The notes beneath the pieces are model-generated. The model saw only the letters and a program-made list of their open reading frames with translations, had not been told where the DNA came from and ran no database searches. A stretch of 64,000 nucleotides of DNA. Source: Capniomyces stellatus. Lineage: Eukaryota; Kickxellomycota; Harpellomycetes; Harpellales; Legeriomycetaceae. Position 1 is the first letter of the stretch, and each line of letters begins with the position of its first letter. Location of the stretch: the NCBI GenBank assembly GCA_001661515.1, contig LUVW01000043.1, forward strand, positions 140,164 to 204,163, written 5' to 3'. This document shows, piece after piece, positions 36,909 through 48,000 of the stretch. A program made the translations under genes and the position numbers.

Positions 36909-37028
36909 AGTGTTTTCACTTATATTATATCAAAATGGTGTTTGGTGTTTATAAAATAAAATTGTATTTACTCTAGATGGAAACACAATGTATTCTATCT
37001 ACAAGTAACTGTAAAATATAAACTAATG
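36909..37028 (-). promoter_or_regulatory. Upstream block shared with copy B (120 bp)
   Basis: These 120 bp upstream of ABCG copy A match 40605-40724 upstream of copy B; homology then stops abruptly. It contains TATAAAATAAA-type AT stretches. It probably includes the 5' UTR and proximal promoter, so the two genes may share basal regulation while distal elements differ. Confidence 0.75.
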
Positions 37029-38731
37029 CATCAGTTACTTGGTAAGCTAAAACGTAAGTTGATAAAGCAGAAAGTTATTTGGCGACATTACTTATTTTTA
37101 CTTTTATTTTTTATTTTTTTATTTTTGCTGTTGAAATTCATTCACTAATAGGATTTTATCTCAGGTTTAAGTGTCCTCTTGGCTTTATCGTTCTATTTTT
37201 TATGTTCTGTAGTTTGATAAAAGAGAGTTTATTAGTCATAGACACTTTTACTAACAACCAGTTTCCCAAACTGTTTTTTATTTCAAAATTGCCGTGATTC
37301 TTAATGGCATCTTCAGAAACTCGGGTAAAAAACTAGTAAATCAATTCATTTTCGATTTTAAGACCTTGCAGTATTATTTTTTAAAATCGCAGATTATTAG
37401 TCCAATGGCTCTTGGTTTTTTGGAATTGTGTACAAAGCTTTTTTGCAAATGCTATCCAATGCCTAATCGGCAACTGTACATATTTTGCTGTTTAACACTT
37501 TTGCTTTATCGAATTCATAAAAAAAGATCGATTTCAGCTTTTCAAATTAAAATACAGCCTCATTAACAAAAAATAATCTAGCAGCGCAACTAGATTCATT
37601 TTTTGAAGTGAAGATATTTATAATCAAGAGTTCGAGGACTAAATGAATTGTAAAAGATGCCTATTTTAAACTTGAGATTTGTCAAAAAAAAATTAATCCT
37701 TAAAGACTAATAAGGAAAAACGAATATTGATTTAATTGAAAGGAAACTTTTTGCTAAATCAAGTTCCAAGAAAGCCAAAAGCTTCAGAAAGCGTCAGCCA
37801 TCAACTTAAAAAGGTTTCATCAAAAAAACGTACAGTTTTGGCGATCAAGAACCAATTTTGTGTTAAACACAGAACGTAGTGCTAAAAATTAGAGGCTAGA
37901 GCATTTTGTTCGCATATTTGTATACCCAATTGGATAACTTTAATCTTTTGATAATAAGTCCAATAAAAGTTTTTAAGAAAAACATTAAAACTAACTTGGA
38001 TTTGAAATGAAAACAAAATGATTATGTTCAAAGGATTCTCTAAAGTAGTTTATTATTACCTGTAGTTTTCAAATTCTCGACAAAAAAAAACTCTGAACTG
38101 GGAAGAAATGAACGATGATTTTTTCATTTATGGTGATATTTTAGCCCAAATCCATTTGTTTTGTTCGAAGCAGATTCGCCTTTTGATGAGAAATAATTGC
38201 TGAAGACATTAGTGAGCAAACACAATTGGTTGAATCCTTCAAATGAACATTTCGCGCTTTCCAAATAACCCAGTCTTATGGATTCTGCGCTTTTGATATC
38301 CCAGCTATTTTTCTTCAAAAATCAAAACAAACTCGTGCCAAAAAATGAACCAACCCTTAATTAAACCAAAATTCACTTTGTCAGCGTTTCGGTGATTCGG
38401 ATTTACAACTACACGATTCATTTCTGATTTTTCTATAAAAAATTATTAATTGGAATTAGTTCTTAACTTTGAACTATTTTCATAACTGATCGACCATCAA
38501 GGAAATACGACGTGAAAAAAGCTCAAATTAGAGCTTTAATCAGTTGGGATATTTCTGCATACGGTAAATTATCAGATTTGGCTTTATTAAACGCACAACT
38601 CTAGTGCATTGATAATAGGGGTTCTTATATAATAAAAAGTAACAGAATATAATAGGTATAAATCAAACAAAACGGTCAAATGTCAGAAGTGTAAAGAAAA
38701 ATATTAAAGCGGAAGCTGTGTATGATACACA
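37029..38731. other. Spacer between the two ABCG copies
   Basis: 1.7 kb AT-rich unique sequence: distal upstream region of copy A and 3' flank of copy B. Short frames at 37079-37566 and 38124-38318 show no domains. No transposon ends or long terminal repeats recognised at the copy borders. Confidence 0.6.
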
Positions 38732-38732
38732 A

Positions 38733-40604
38733 TTAGATGTAAATGTATCTGGGTTTGGACTTGAATCTCAAAAACAAGTAGGCCAGAATGATAAAGAACA
38801 AAGCGATAGCTATGTTGATAAGCGCGCACTGGTAAACGGTGAATCTTAGCATCTTGAAGGACTCCAAAACAGCCTCGCCGGTAGGGAAGCAGGATACACC
38901 ACCACCGGATCCACAATCAAACTCTCTTCCTGTAAATTCGTTCTGCATGATTGCCATAAAGGTGTAGTAAATATAGCTGATATACCTTATCCAAGAAAGA
39001 ACAGGAGGAATAGTATCGACGTTGACAGCGTTTCCACCATAAATCAGGAAAACAGAAAGAATGATTGGTGCAAGAATAGAAGCTACCTCAACTGACGAAG
39101 CGGCGGCAGAAACAGCCATGGCAAATCCAAATGACACCAACACCGTGGTCATATAAACACCAGCATAAATAAAGTAGCTTGCTGCATCAAGCTTGAACTT
39201 GGCCAAGAAATATATCCCTGACACCATAATAAGGTTCTGAACAAGAGTGATTGGCAGTTTGGTGAAAATCACCGAACACAAAAACGACGAGATTCTGTAC
39301 GACCCGCTTGCCCGCTCTCGAGTCATCACCAATTTTTCATTGATCAGAACGCTTAGCATTGGCATAATCACTGGGAAAACCAAGTTGATGGCAACTAAAA
39401 ACGCCAGACCAATCTTATTCTGTGCAGCCGCAAACCCAGTGCCCTCATTGAAGAATGTGAATCCGACCAGTAACATTGTTGTCACTGCACTCATGATAAC
39501 GGATATCAACACCGCCTTGTCTCTAAACTGACGCAGCCATGATCGACGTAGCAGCGTGATAAACTCGGACATCCACGAATTATTAAATTCCACATAGTCT
39601 CCTCCCACCACCAAATTCATAGGCGTTTTTCTAGTGCTAAACCCCTTTTCAGAGCTGTTTGATGAGGCTACAGACGTATTCACGTTGGTGTTTATGTTTG
39701 AATCTGACATATTTTTGCTCTTTTCGCTATACTCTGCCCACGACCGTTTCAGTTTCTCAACTCTCTCGGTAGACTCTGCTAATATTTCAGGCGAAAATGT
39801 ATCAATGGTCATCAAGTTGATAAAGAAGTCTGCTGGATTTTCTTGCTCAGGGCATTTGTACCCTAAACCGGCAAAGTAAGCCAAAGCCTCGTTGGTTGGT
39901 CCGTTGTAAACAACTCCTCCTGGTGCAAGCAATATGACTCTGTCAAACAAAGAATACACTCTCGAGCTAGGCTGATGGATGGAAGAGAGAGTGATGATGT
40001 TCTTTTGCTTAGTGATATCACGAACCAACCTAATAACATTCTCTGCCGAGTTTGAGTCGAGCCCTGATGTTGGCTCATCAAGCATAATCATCTGCGGATC
40101 GCTCACCATTTCAACTCCAATAGAAACACGTTTCCGTTCACCTCCTGATACGCCCCTAACTTTCTCATTCCCAATCATGGTGCCTCTGGACTTTGACAAC
40201 CTCAGATTCTTGATCAATTCCTCAACCCGTTCCTTTTTGTCCTGCTGGCTGTAGGTGCTGCCATCCACTCTGAACTGGGCGGCATAGAGCAGGGTTTCGT
40301 ACACAGTGAGTGTTGGGAACAGCAGATCGTCTTGCTCTACATACGCAACCGACTTTTTGAACTCGGTAGGCACTCTTTTCTTTCCGTTGAAGTTTATCTC
40401 GCCTGTAATGGTTCCGCCTGTGATTCTGCCAGCAAGGATATTCAGAAGCGTGGTCTTTCCTGCGCCTGAGCTACCAATAATGGCGACGGTCTCACCGCTG
40501 TTTACTTTTCCACTGACTCCTGAGAGGATTGTTTTGTACTTGGCGTCCTTCTTGCCGCCAGTTTTTACGGTGTACCCAATATCTTTGAACTCTAGAGTGG
40601 TCAT
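38733..40604 (-). CDS. Half-size ABCG transporter, copy B (intact)
   Basis: Single exon, 623 aa, NBD-TMD order. Walker A at residues 44-51 (GSSGAGKT), Q-loop region VEQDDLLFP, signature GVSGGERKRV (151-160), Walker B plus D-loop at 172-184 (MIMLDEPTSGLDS) and the H-loop SSIHQPSSRVYSLFD. A polar linker rich in Ser/Asn (about 285-330) leads to six membrane segments: AVLISVIMSAVTTMLLVGF, the IGLAFLVAI stretch, the TKLPITLVQNLIMVSG stretch, IYAGVYMTTVLVSFGFAMA, VASILAPIILSVFLIYG and ALINIAIALFFIILAYLFL. The last extracellular loop has paired cysteines (FDCGSGGGVSCF). The White/ABCG family exports sterols, lipids or xenobiotics as dimers. It lies 1.7 kb from its near-identical copy A, with which it may also heterodimerise. 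Confidence 0.95.
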   Translation of the reverse strand: MTTLEFKDIGYTVKTGGKKDAKYKTILSGVSGKVNSGETVAIIGSSGAGKTTLLNILAGRITGGTITGEINFNGKKRVPTEFKKSVAYVEQDDLLFPTLTVYETLLYAAQFRVDGSTYSQQDKKERVEELIKNLRLSKSRGTMIGNEKVRGVSGGERKRVSIGVEMVSDPQMIMLDEPTSGLDSNSAENVIRLVRDITKQKNIITLSSIHQPSSRVYSLFDRVILLAPGGVVYNGPTNEALAYFAGLGYKCPEQENPADFFINLMTIDTFSPEILAESTERVEKLKRSWAEYSEKSKNMSDSNINTNVNTSVASSNSSEKGFSTRKTPMNLVVGGDYVEFNNSWMSEFITLLRRSWLRQFRDKAVLISVIMSAVTTMLLVGFTFFNEGTGFAAAQNKIGLAFLVAINLVFPVIMPMLSVLINEKLVMTRERASGSYRISSFLCSVIFTKLPITLVQNLIMVSGIYFLAKFKLDAASYFIYAGVYMTTVLVSFGFAMAVSAAASSVEVASILAPIILSVFLIYGGNAVNVDTIPPVLSWIRYISYIYYTFMAIMQNEFTGREFDCGSGGGVSCFPTGEAVLESFKMLRFTVYQCALINIAIALFFIILAYLFLRFKSKPRYIYI

Positions 40605-40724
40605 AGTGTTTTCACTTATATTATATCAAAATGGTGTTTGGTGTTTATAAAATAAAATTGTATTTACTCTAGATGGAAACACAATGTATTCTATCTACAA
40701 GTAACTGTAAAATATAAACTAATG
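40605..40724 (-). promoter_or_regulatory. Upstream block shared with copy A (120 bp)
   Basis: Matches 36909-37028; homology ends at AACTAATG (40724). See the copy A entry. Confidence 0.75.
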
Positions 40725-43192
40725 TGATTAATTTTGGAAATTGACGATGTACTACTACAAAAAACTATCAAAAGTTTTTGGCTTCCTTTATACTATTTTC
40801 CTTGAAACTGGATTTTAACCCTAACGCGAAATACTGTTAATTTTTTCCATAATATATCTTTAAATGCCAATTTTTTAGTAAAAATTTTTTTTTTTTCTGA
40901 TTCTTAAACCTAAACACTCTTTTGTTTTGTGGATTTATAATCATAAAAAATCCATAGTTCAACATCGGATTAAATACAATTTTCCTACTTACAAAGCACA
41001 AATATTCTTTCGTTGTAGGATTACAAATCAAAATAATAAAGGGCTATTAAAGTCCACGGTTCGGTAAATAGTAAAAGGGCCGCTAAGCTGTGTTTACTGG
41101 GCGAAAAAGCAATGTCAGTCTGACAAATTAGGTTATTGCTAGAGTTACCAACACACAAATTAAGCTTATCAACAAATATATCCAACTGGGTTCGTTTGGG
41201 CTCTATTGGCCCAACAATTCAAATTTCTCCATTTGGATAACGTAATTAACAGTAACAGCAAATACCGTTGCTGGCTACAATGTTGGTTTGCCGGTTCTAA
41301 CTAGAGTAATGACATTATTTGCTTCCTGACATAGTACTATTTATTAAAGTAGTGAGGTGTTTATGTTTACTTTTATGATAGCATAGGGTTAGTTGTAAAG
41401 TAATATGTAGAGATTGGCGAACTGCTTGATATTTAGACAATATTTTGCAAATATTAAGTGTTTGTAGAATAAAACTTCATTATTATTCTCTCAAATCGCA
41501 GCTTATGATGCAATCTGATAATTTTTTTTTAAGTGCAAGATAGAACGTTACCGATGTTTTGGTATTGTTCCATTCACACTATATAATATATTATTCTAAA
41601 ACTATAATGTAGTATAATGATGAACATCGCTGATGCTATAACGTAATAGCTGGTTTGACTAAGTGTGTTATCTGGGGCCAGATACACTATTATGTATTTC
41701 TGTGAACACTTTGGCTGTATTTAGTATAATGTACGACGCATATATAATTATTATTTAATGGAATTGAGCGAAAAACAGAATTCCTGTATGTTTATGTTCG
41801 TCTTGGTGTTGGTGAAACTGCCATGTAAATCGCAAGAAGTTGAAATTTGAAAAGAATTCCGGTAAAAATAATATAATATATTAATAATTGAAAAATTTTC
41901 GGTGAAGTAAAATACATTAAAACTATGCTGCCATATGAGAGTGTTCTTTTTTAAAAGTAAAATAAACACAAGGCCAAAAAATAGTCATCTTTAACTCAAC
42001 AAAACAAAAGAAAACGAGGCGTGGGTAGTGTATGAAAGATGAACTGGACAAAATAAGATAAAATGAGAAATCAAAGTGAAAAAGTACTTTTTTTTTCTCA
42101 CCAAATTTACATCATCAATAGAATCTTACCCAATCAATCAATGTTCCAGCTAGATAAAATAAAATACAAAGTTAGTTTGACAATAATAACAACGATAATA
42201 ATAAAACAAAGCTGAATTGATTTAACACAAGCTGACTTTGATCATGAGGTTGTGCTTGTCTTTTTTTTTTTAAAAAAAAAACCTCCCAAATGATATTTCC
42301 CATAAAACAAAGCTTCGCAAGCTGAGCGTGAAATACTTGTTTTGGGTAAATTAGAACTCGAAATTAAAAGTAAAATGAAAATAAAGTACAAAGTAAAAAA
42401 AAAGAACATCACTGGTTATTTCTGAAATGAGTTTACTTGACTGCCCAAAGATTTACCACGCAACTAGACATATTTCCTAGAAACCCTTAAATGTGGGGAT
42501 TGGATGTTATAGACTTTCGACTTGTCCAAAAACAGTAGTCACATATCACTTTAAACAACTTTCACTGAGGTTGAGCTGTGAATCAAATAAACCAAAAGAC
42601 AAAAGCTCAGTAAAGTGAGAATCTGGTGAGAATAGTACAAATTGGCATGTCTATTTTATACCAACAAAGAATACATGTATAAATGCTTGTCTTTTTAAGC
42701 ACAGCGTGATTAGCTGTAAGCGGCAGTTCAAACGATATGAAAGTCACATAAAGTAAAGCACAAAGAGGAAATATACAAGATATAAGATATAAGATTTATA
42801 CTAATTGTGTTTGATAATAAGATATGATTCAAAAAGTTGGGTTGTGAAATCTCTCAAAGAAAAGCACTGCTAATTGACCTGGCGTTAAACCAAGGCCTTA
42901 GCAAAGTAGATATCAGCTCCGTAAACGCTTTTTTTTAAAGTAAGAAAGTTGAGCAAAGATTGACTAGTTCACATAAATATAGTTTAATACTAGTCATGAT
43001 GCAAATATGGATGTCCGTAATAAGCAGTGATAGTTAGAATTATGCAAAACGCAGTTATAAACACCAGTATTGTCGGACGTCGGCTAAAATATAAATATTC
43101 GTACAAAGGACGCCATTAGCTTTATTTTTAGTTAAACCAGGCTATATAAAAATAAAATTTGTTGATATTGAGGTTAAATAATATTATTGAAA
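40725..43192. other. Intergenic 2.5 kb
   Basis: AT-rich DNA between divergently transcribed ABCG copy B and the Glu/Ala-repeat gene. No open frame above 75 codons with domain features, no RNA gene, no long repeat recognised. Confidence 0.6.
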
Positions 43193-44383
43193 ATGAGACT
43201 GAACTATATTTACTATATTGCTTTATTTGTAAGTACAAAGGTGTTGTCAAACAGCGTAGACTCCAACAACAATATAGCAGAAGGTGCCGGTATAATCATT
43301 GATGAAGCTGCTATAAACATCGGCCAAGGGTTTGAGGCAAACAACGAAGGTGGAGTGGATTTAGAAAATGGGAACATGGATGGACTTGATGATATAGTCA
43401 ATAAAGAAGTTGACCAAGAAGCTGGAGACATACCTGAAGAGGTCAACAACGATGTACAACAAGAAGATGAGTACGCTGAAGTCGAGGAGTCCAACAATAA
43501 TAGCCAAGATCAGGAACTCCACAAAGAAGATAAAAAGAAAGAAAATAATGATATTTTGGAAGACAATATAGTAAATGAGGCTGCAGAGAAGGATGGAGAA
43601 GAGATTGCACAAGAAGTTGCAGAGGAGGCTGAAGAAGAGGCTGTAGAGGAGGATTTAGAAGAAGTTGCAGAGGAGGCTAAAGAAGAGGCTGCAGAAGAGA
43701 ATACACAAGAAGCTAAAGAGGATGTTGCAGAGGAGAATGTAGAAGAGGCTGCAGAAGAAGTTGCAGAGGAGGTTGAACAAGAGGCTCAAGAGGAGAATGC
43801 ACAAGAAGCCCAAGATAATGTTGCAGAGGAGAATGTAGAAAAGGCTGCAGAAGATGCTCAAGAGGAGGCTGAAGAAGAGGTTGCAGAGGAGGTTGCAGAG
43901 GAGGCTGAAGAAGATGTTGCACAAGAAGCTCAAGAGGAGGTTGCAGAGAATGCTGAAGAAGAGGCTGCAGAGGAAGCTGCACAAGAAGTTGAAGAAGAAG
44001 TTGCACAAAAGACTGTAGAGGAAGCCGCACAAGGCGATGTGAACGACAACGATGATGGCGAGTTAAACGATGATCATCAGCCTGACCTAAATGTAGCAGA
44101 TGGAGATGTGGAGGATGTAGAAGGGTTTCAAGCGGAAGCGATTCTAAATGAGGGTCAAGATTGTGAGTTTAATCCACAGATAGATAGCAACAATGCTGGA
44201 AACTTCATTAGATTTGATTCGGGTCAAGAAGAGATACCAGTAGAAGTGGAGGAGGGCGGGATGGAGAGTGGGTCAAGCGAAGTTGACGCTAGCAATGCAG
44301 GGTACATGGACGCGATTAAGGAATATATTATGGATGGTGCACAAATGATATTCAAAAAGATCTTGGGGTTGATAGGGAGGTAA
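43193..44383 (+). CDS. Secreted or cell-surface Glu/Ala-repeat protein, function unknown
   Basis: 396 aa from the ATG at 43193; two in-frame codons before it have no ATG. The first 21 residues (MRLNYIYYIALFVSTKVLSNS) form a typical signal peptide. The rest is extremely acidic. From about residue 138 to 280 it is built of imperfect repeats of EEVAEEAxEEA type, with a longer period of about 32 residues visible as two units beginning ENTQEAKEDVAEENVE and ENAQEAQDNVAEENVE. Such sequence favours long single helices or coiled coils. The C-terminal 25 residues (DAIKEYIMDGAQMIFKKILG...) form a basic-hydrophobic amphipathic helix that could bind membrane. No catalytic motif and no family recognised. 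The open frames antisense to it arise from the repeats. Confidence 0.8.
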   Translation: MRLNYIYYIALFVSTKVLSNSVDSNNNIAEGAGIIIDEAAINIGQGFEANNEGGVDLENGNMDGLDDIVNKEVDQEAGDIPEEVNNDVQQEDEYAEVEESNNNSQDQELHKEDKKKENNDILEDNIVNEAAEKDGEEIAQEVAEEAEEEAVEEDLEEVAEEAKEEAAEENTQEAKEDVAEENVEEAAEEVAEEVEQEAQEENAQEAQDNVAEENVEKAAEDAQEEAEEEVAEEVAEEAEEDVAQEAQEEVAENAEEEAAEEAAQEVEEEVAQKTVEEAAQGDVNDNDDGELNDDHQPDLNVADGDVEDVEGFQAEAILNEGQDCEFNPQIDSNNAGNFIRFDSGQEEIPVEVEEGGMESGSSEVDASNAGYMDAIKEYIMDGAQMIFKKILGLIGR

Positions 44384-45073
44384 ACCCATAGGGAACTGAG
44401 CGTTGCTATATCAAGGCGAATTTGATCCTTTGGTTTATATTATGGTATATATTCGCCGGTCACTGTCTTTTATTTTATCAAGCATTGCATTTTATTTTAT
44501 TTTCCTGCTTGCTTTAATTGTCAAATGTTCATTTATACATTTTACTTTTAATTTTTTTTTTGTTTACAAATATTATAGTTAAACAACACTAGCATATACA
44601 AGATATAAGGTGTAAAAGTAAAAGGGGAGAGGGTGGAGTATCAAATTCTAGATTAATGAGGAATCAATAAGGAGATTCTTGGCGAAAAGTAATGTGGAAG
44701 AGGAGTGGCTAAGATTTTAGCTTTGCTGCGAAATGAGCAAGCTGGTAAAAAAAACTTTAAAAAGAGGGGGAGTGAAGGCAAAAACGAGTGAAAACATTTA
44801 CAAATCGCGTAGAAGGACAATGAGAAACAAAGATAAAGGAAATGAAGAAAAAGGCTAAAAGTAATAGGCGGAGACCAATATAATTACAATTGTTGGCAGA
44901 GTATAAAGTTAACAAACCAAATAGTGGAAAATTAAAGTGGCAAATAAAGCAAAATAGGCAAATAGAGTAAACAAGCAATGTTGCTGATCTATAATTGTAA
45001 GAATTAAAAGTGGAAAAGAGAGCGGGGATATAAGAGATTGTAAGAAGATAGTATAAAACAGCAAAATAGAAAA
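44384..45073. other. Intergenic upstream of LON
   Basis: 690 bp. The plus strand turns purine-rich from about 44600 towards the Lon start, a composition continued into the gene. No other feature seen. Confidence 0.6.
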
Positions 45074-48000
45074 ATGTACAAGATTCCGACAACAAAGGCA
45101 CTGAATAAAAGTGCTTTTGGGCTGCTTTTGGGCGGGAGAGTTGGAGTTAAAAGTGCAGTTGGGATAATAGGCAGCACAATTTCAAGGGGGGAATTGAGTA
45201 GGAGAATAGAAAGCTGGAAGATTAATGAGCAAAGGCGGGGAATAAGTTGCAGCAAGAAGAGTCTGTTTCATTTGACGAATATTAGCGAAAAGGAAAACAA
45301 AAAGGGGAAGGGAATGAAAGAAAAGGAGGAACAAGAGAAAGAAAAAGATACAGAGAAGGAGGGTGATAAAAAGACAAGTAAGAGTAAAGAAGGCGTAAAC
45401 GGTAAAGAGAAGGATGCAAAGGAAGAAAAAGAGGAAAAGGTGATGGACAAAGAAAAGACCCTGGACAAAGAAAAGGTGGAAACTGTAGAAAAGGTGGATA
45501 AAGTGGAAAAGGAAGATAGAGTGGAAAAGGGGGATAGGGTAAAGATAGAGGAGGGTAAAGTAAGGCATGAAAAGGCGATAGATCAGCTTAGACAGGCGGT
45601 AGGAGTGAGTGAGACAGGTTTGCCGAGCAAGACGGATATACCGGCAGAGTACCCACGGATTCTGGTGTTGCCGATAGCGAGACGTCCGTTGTTTCCAGGT
45701 TTTTATAAGGCGGTGGTGATTAAGGATCCAAAGGTGATAGCGACGATTAAGGAGTTACTGAAGATTGGGGAGCCGTATGTGGGAGCGTTTATGTTGAAGG
45801 ATGAGGAGTTGGATGTAGATCATGTTGATGATAAGAGTTTGGTGTATGATGTGGGAGTGTTTGCGCAGATAACGTCGGTGTTCCCGTCAACGATACAGGA
45901 GGAAGACAGCCTGACGGTGGTGTTGTATTCACATGGGAGAATAAAGCTGGAGGAAATGACGAATGAGGTGGATGAGGAGTTTTTGGAGAAGGAAAAGAAT
46001 AGGCGGGTAAAAGAGAGCAAAGTGGTGGCGGAGGTGGAGCAGGAGCTTGAAGCAGGAAAGGAAAAGGAAGACAAGGAAAAGGAAAAAGAAAAGGAGGAAG
46101 AAAAGAAAGAGGGAGAGGAAAAGGAAGCAGAAAAAGAGGAAGAGAAAACGAGTCAAGAAAAGGTAATAAAAGTGTTGACAGATAACGGGTTTTTAGCGGG
46201 AAAAGTGAGCAATGTAAAGGCGCAAGTGGTAGGAAAAAAGAGCCAGATGATAAGGGCGGTAACATCAGAGATAGTTGCGGTGTTTAAGGAGATATCGACG
46301 CTGAATCCGTTGTTTAGAGACCAGATAGCGAGTTTTTCAATGTCGCAGTCGGCAGGAAATGTGTTTGAGGACCCGGGGCGGCTAGCAGACTTTGCGGCGG
46401 CGGTGTCGAGCGGAGAGGCAAAGGAGCTGCAAGGGATTCTAGAGGAGGAATCAGTAGAGGAGAGGCTGGAGCTGGCGCATGTAGTGCTGAAGAAGGAGTT
46501 GGTGAACGCGCAGTTGCAGAACAAGATAAGCAAGGACGTGGAGGCGAAGATCAGCAAGCGGCAGCGGGAGTTTTACCTGATGGAGCAGCTGCGGGGAATA
46601 AAGCGGGAGTTGGGGCTGGAGAGCGACGGTAAGGACAAGCTGGTGGAGGGGTTCAAGAAGAAGGCGGCGGGACTGGAGATGCCAGAGGACGTGCGCAAGG
46701 TGTTTGATGAGGAGATTGCGAAGTTGCTGCACCTGGAGCCAGCCGCGTCAGAGTTCAACGTGACGCGTAACTACCTGGACTGGCTGACGCAAATCCCGTG
46801 GGGAAAGAGTTCACGCGAAAATTTTGACGTTGCCTATGCAAAGAAGGTGCTAGACGAGGACCACTACGGGCTTGAGGACGTCAAGGACCGCATTCTTGAG
46901 TTTATTGCTGTGGGAAAGCTGCGCGGCCAGGTGCAAGGTAAGATCCTGTGCTTTGTCGGGCCTCCAGGCGTTGGAAAAACGTCTATTGGCAAGAGCATTG
47001 CGCGCGCGCTTGACCGCCAGTTCTACCGCTTCAGTGTTGGTGGGCTGTCTGACGTTGCTGAGATCAAAGGCCATCGCCGCACGTATGTGGGTGCAATGCC
47101 TGGTAAGGTTGTGCAGGCGCTCAAGAAGACCGGCACGGAGAACCCGCTTGTTCTGATTGACGAAATCGATAAGCTCGGGCGCGGTAACCAGGGTGACCCC
47201 GCATCAGCACTGCTTGAGCTGCTCGACCCTGAACAGAACTCGTCGTTTATGGATCATTACCTTGACGTGCCGCTGGACCTGTCACGCGTGCTTTTCGTGT
47301 GCACTGCCAACCTCACCGATACTATTCCCGGCCCACTACTCGATCGCATGGAGGTCATCCGGCTGAGCGGGTACCTGAGCGACGAGAAGGTCGCCATATC
47401 CAAGCAGTACCTGGTGCCCGCTGCGAAAAAAAACGCTGGTCTTGAACACGCCAACGTCCAGCTGACCGACGAAAGCATTGACGTGCTGATCCGCAACTAC
47501 TGCCGAGAAAGCGGTGTTCGCAACCTCAAAAAGCATATTGAAAAGCTCTATAGGAAATGTGCTCTCGATATTGTTATCAAGGGCATTGCTATTCCCGCAC
47601 CTCACCCCGAGTCGCCTGACCAGCCTCCCGCGAAAAACGCCCCAGCCGAGTCCATGTTGATTCCCGAAAGCTACAGCCTCGACATCGTCCCTGACATGCT
47701 CAAACACTACGTCGGCCCTCCCGTGTTCACGACTGACCGCATGTACGAGAAAACCGATCCTGGAGTTGTTATGGGGCTTGCCTGGACCAGCATGGGCGGA
47801 TCAGCACTTTACATTGAGTCTGTTGTCAAAAACCAAACAGTCGAAAATTCCAACTCAAACTCAAACTCCAACCCCAAGATCGAGTTTTCTGGTAAGATGT
47901 TTACTTCTGGTAAACTTGGCCAGGTCATGAACGAGTCTGCCAACCTTGCCTACACCTACGCAATTGTTCATCTCAGGAAACTCGACAGCTCAAATAAATT

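Noticed and set aside
34639..40724. Transposon-mediated duplication of the ABCG genes
   Set aside because: No terminal repeats, target-site duplications or transposase seen at the homology borders.
43655..44032. Cys/Leu-rich frame antisense to the Glu/Ala-repeat gene
   Set aside because: An artefact of the GAA/GAG/GCA repeats read in reverse; the sense frame has signal peptide, start and stop.
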